Of a stretch of DNA of 11,874 nucleotides, positions 11,600 to 11,874 are shown piece after piece. Under the pieces are notes generated by a model. That model ran no database searches. It was given only the letters and a program-made list of their open reading frames with translations, and was not told the origin of the DNA. The stretch lies in the NCBI GenBank assembly GCA_014859985.1, contig JACZKN010000169.1, positions 1 through 11,874 of the forward strand, written 5' to 3'. Source of the DNA: Candidatus Krumholzibacteriia bacterium. Lineage in GTDB: Bacteria > Krumholzibacteriota > Krumholzibacteriia > LZORAL124-64-63. Each line of letters opens with the position of its first letter. The stretch's first letter is position 1. The position numbers and the translations under genes are program-made.

Positions 11600-11623
11600 G
11601 GGACAAAACGACCGTTTTGTACC
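11600..11623. repeat. Inverted repeat with dinucleotide centre next to the recombinase promoter
   Basis: ACAAAACG (11603-11610), AC (11611-11612) and CGTTTTGT (11613-11620) form a perfect 8-bp inverted repeat around two bases. It extends to 11-bp arms with one mismatch (GG...CC at the ends). Serine recombinases cut with 2-bp staggers at the centre of such sites, and their target sites often lie next to the gene. An operator or activator site is the main alternative, since it sits just upstream of the -35. Confidence 0.5.
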
Positions 11624-11874
11624 GGGCAAGCGTAGCCGGGCGAAGGCGAAAACGGCCATGCCCCTATCAGGTAACGAATTAGCGCGATCCCGGCCGGGGG
11701 CGGGCCCGAATCTCCCGCGAGGCGATCTGGTCTAGTTGCTGGGAGAAGCCAAGTAGGTGCCGGGGAACCTGGCCCGGCAGCCTGTGCTCGGTACAGGCAG
11801 GCGGCCGGAACTGGACGCCAGGGCCCTTGTGCTACCGGGGGAACAAGTCAGCGCAGGCCCGATTGGTAGAAGGG

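Larger units (their letters stand above)
11540..11874. other. Recombinase upstream region without genes
   Basis: No coding region is supported. It holds the recombinase promoter (11561-11590), the 24-bp inverted repeat (11600-11623) and, farther right, GC-rich sequence with a hairpin GCCTGT-7nt-ACAGGC (about 11790-11808) of unknown meaning. GC content rises toward the window end, so the accessory segment may end here. Confidence 0.5.

Noticed and set aside
11526..11735. 69-codon + strand frame upstream of the recombinase.
   Set aside because: It overlaps the recombinase promoter and palindrome and has no ribosome-binding site or family similarity.
2170..11874. CRISPR array.
   Set aside because: No regularly spaced short direct repeats with unique spacers are present; the only tandem repeats are the coding RCC1-type units.

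Overview
The window looks like a piece of a high-GC bacterial chromosome: a conserved housekeeping block on the left (about 1-2222) followed by an accessory, mobile-element-rich segment of visibly lower GC (about 2230-10800) and a serine recombinase gene at the right. The lineage is uncertain. The large secreted repeat protein ends in a FlgD/T9SS-like C-terminal domain with a PNPFNPST motif, a domain type common in the FCB superphylum and related candidate phyla (Eisenbacteria- or Krumholzibacteria-like genomes). That is inference from one domain plus base composition, not a taxonomic assignment.

Left block: tRNA-Pro(UGG), tRNA-Arg(UCU) and tRNA-His(GUG), all with encoded CCA, precede ssb (single-stranded DNA-binding protein). 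ssb converges on nth (endonuclease III), and the two share an unusually long, nearly perfect hairpin of about 130 nt that reaches into the last ssb codons. tRNA-Lys(CUU) follows, with a recognisable promoter, an inverted repeat in its leader and a Rho-independent terminator.

Accessory segment: a Schlafen/AlbA_2 plus HATPase_c_4 protein (+), convergent with a membrane-anchored, helix-rich protein of unknown function (-); then the severed 3' end of a membrane-protein gene; then an IS3-family element of 1226 bp with 29-30 bp terminal inverted repeats, an intact orfA and an orfB broken by both a frameshift and a stop codon; then a small predicted three-helix membrane protein. Next come three + strand genes for exported proteins: a 149-residue protein of unknown function, a 686-residue RCC1-like repeat protein with a C-terminal sorting-type domain, and a 191-residue unknown. 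The 242-residue serine recombinase gene (-) closes the set, with its own promoter and a 24-bp inverted repeat centred on a dinucleotide just upstream.

Reading it together: the composition shift right after tRNA-Lys, a decayed IS without target duplication, a truncated gene remnant, frequent TTG/GTG starts and a recombinase gene all point to a laterally acquired or repeatedly rearranged region. No complete known defence system or biosynthetic operon can be named. The best candidates for undescribed biology are the AlbA_2/ATPase plus membrane-protein pair, the exported-protein trio, the diverged intergenic repeat at 4122/7290, and the palindrome beside the recombinase gene.
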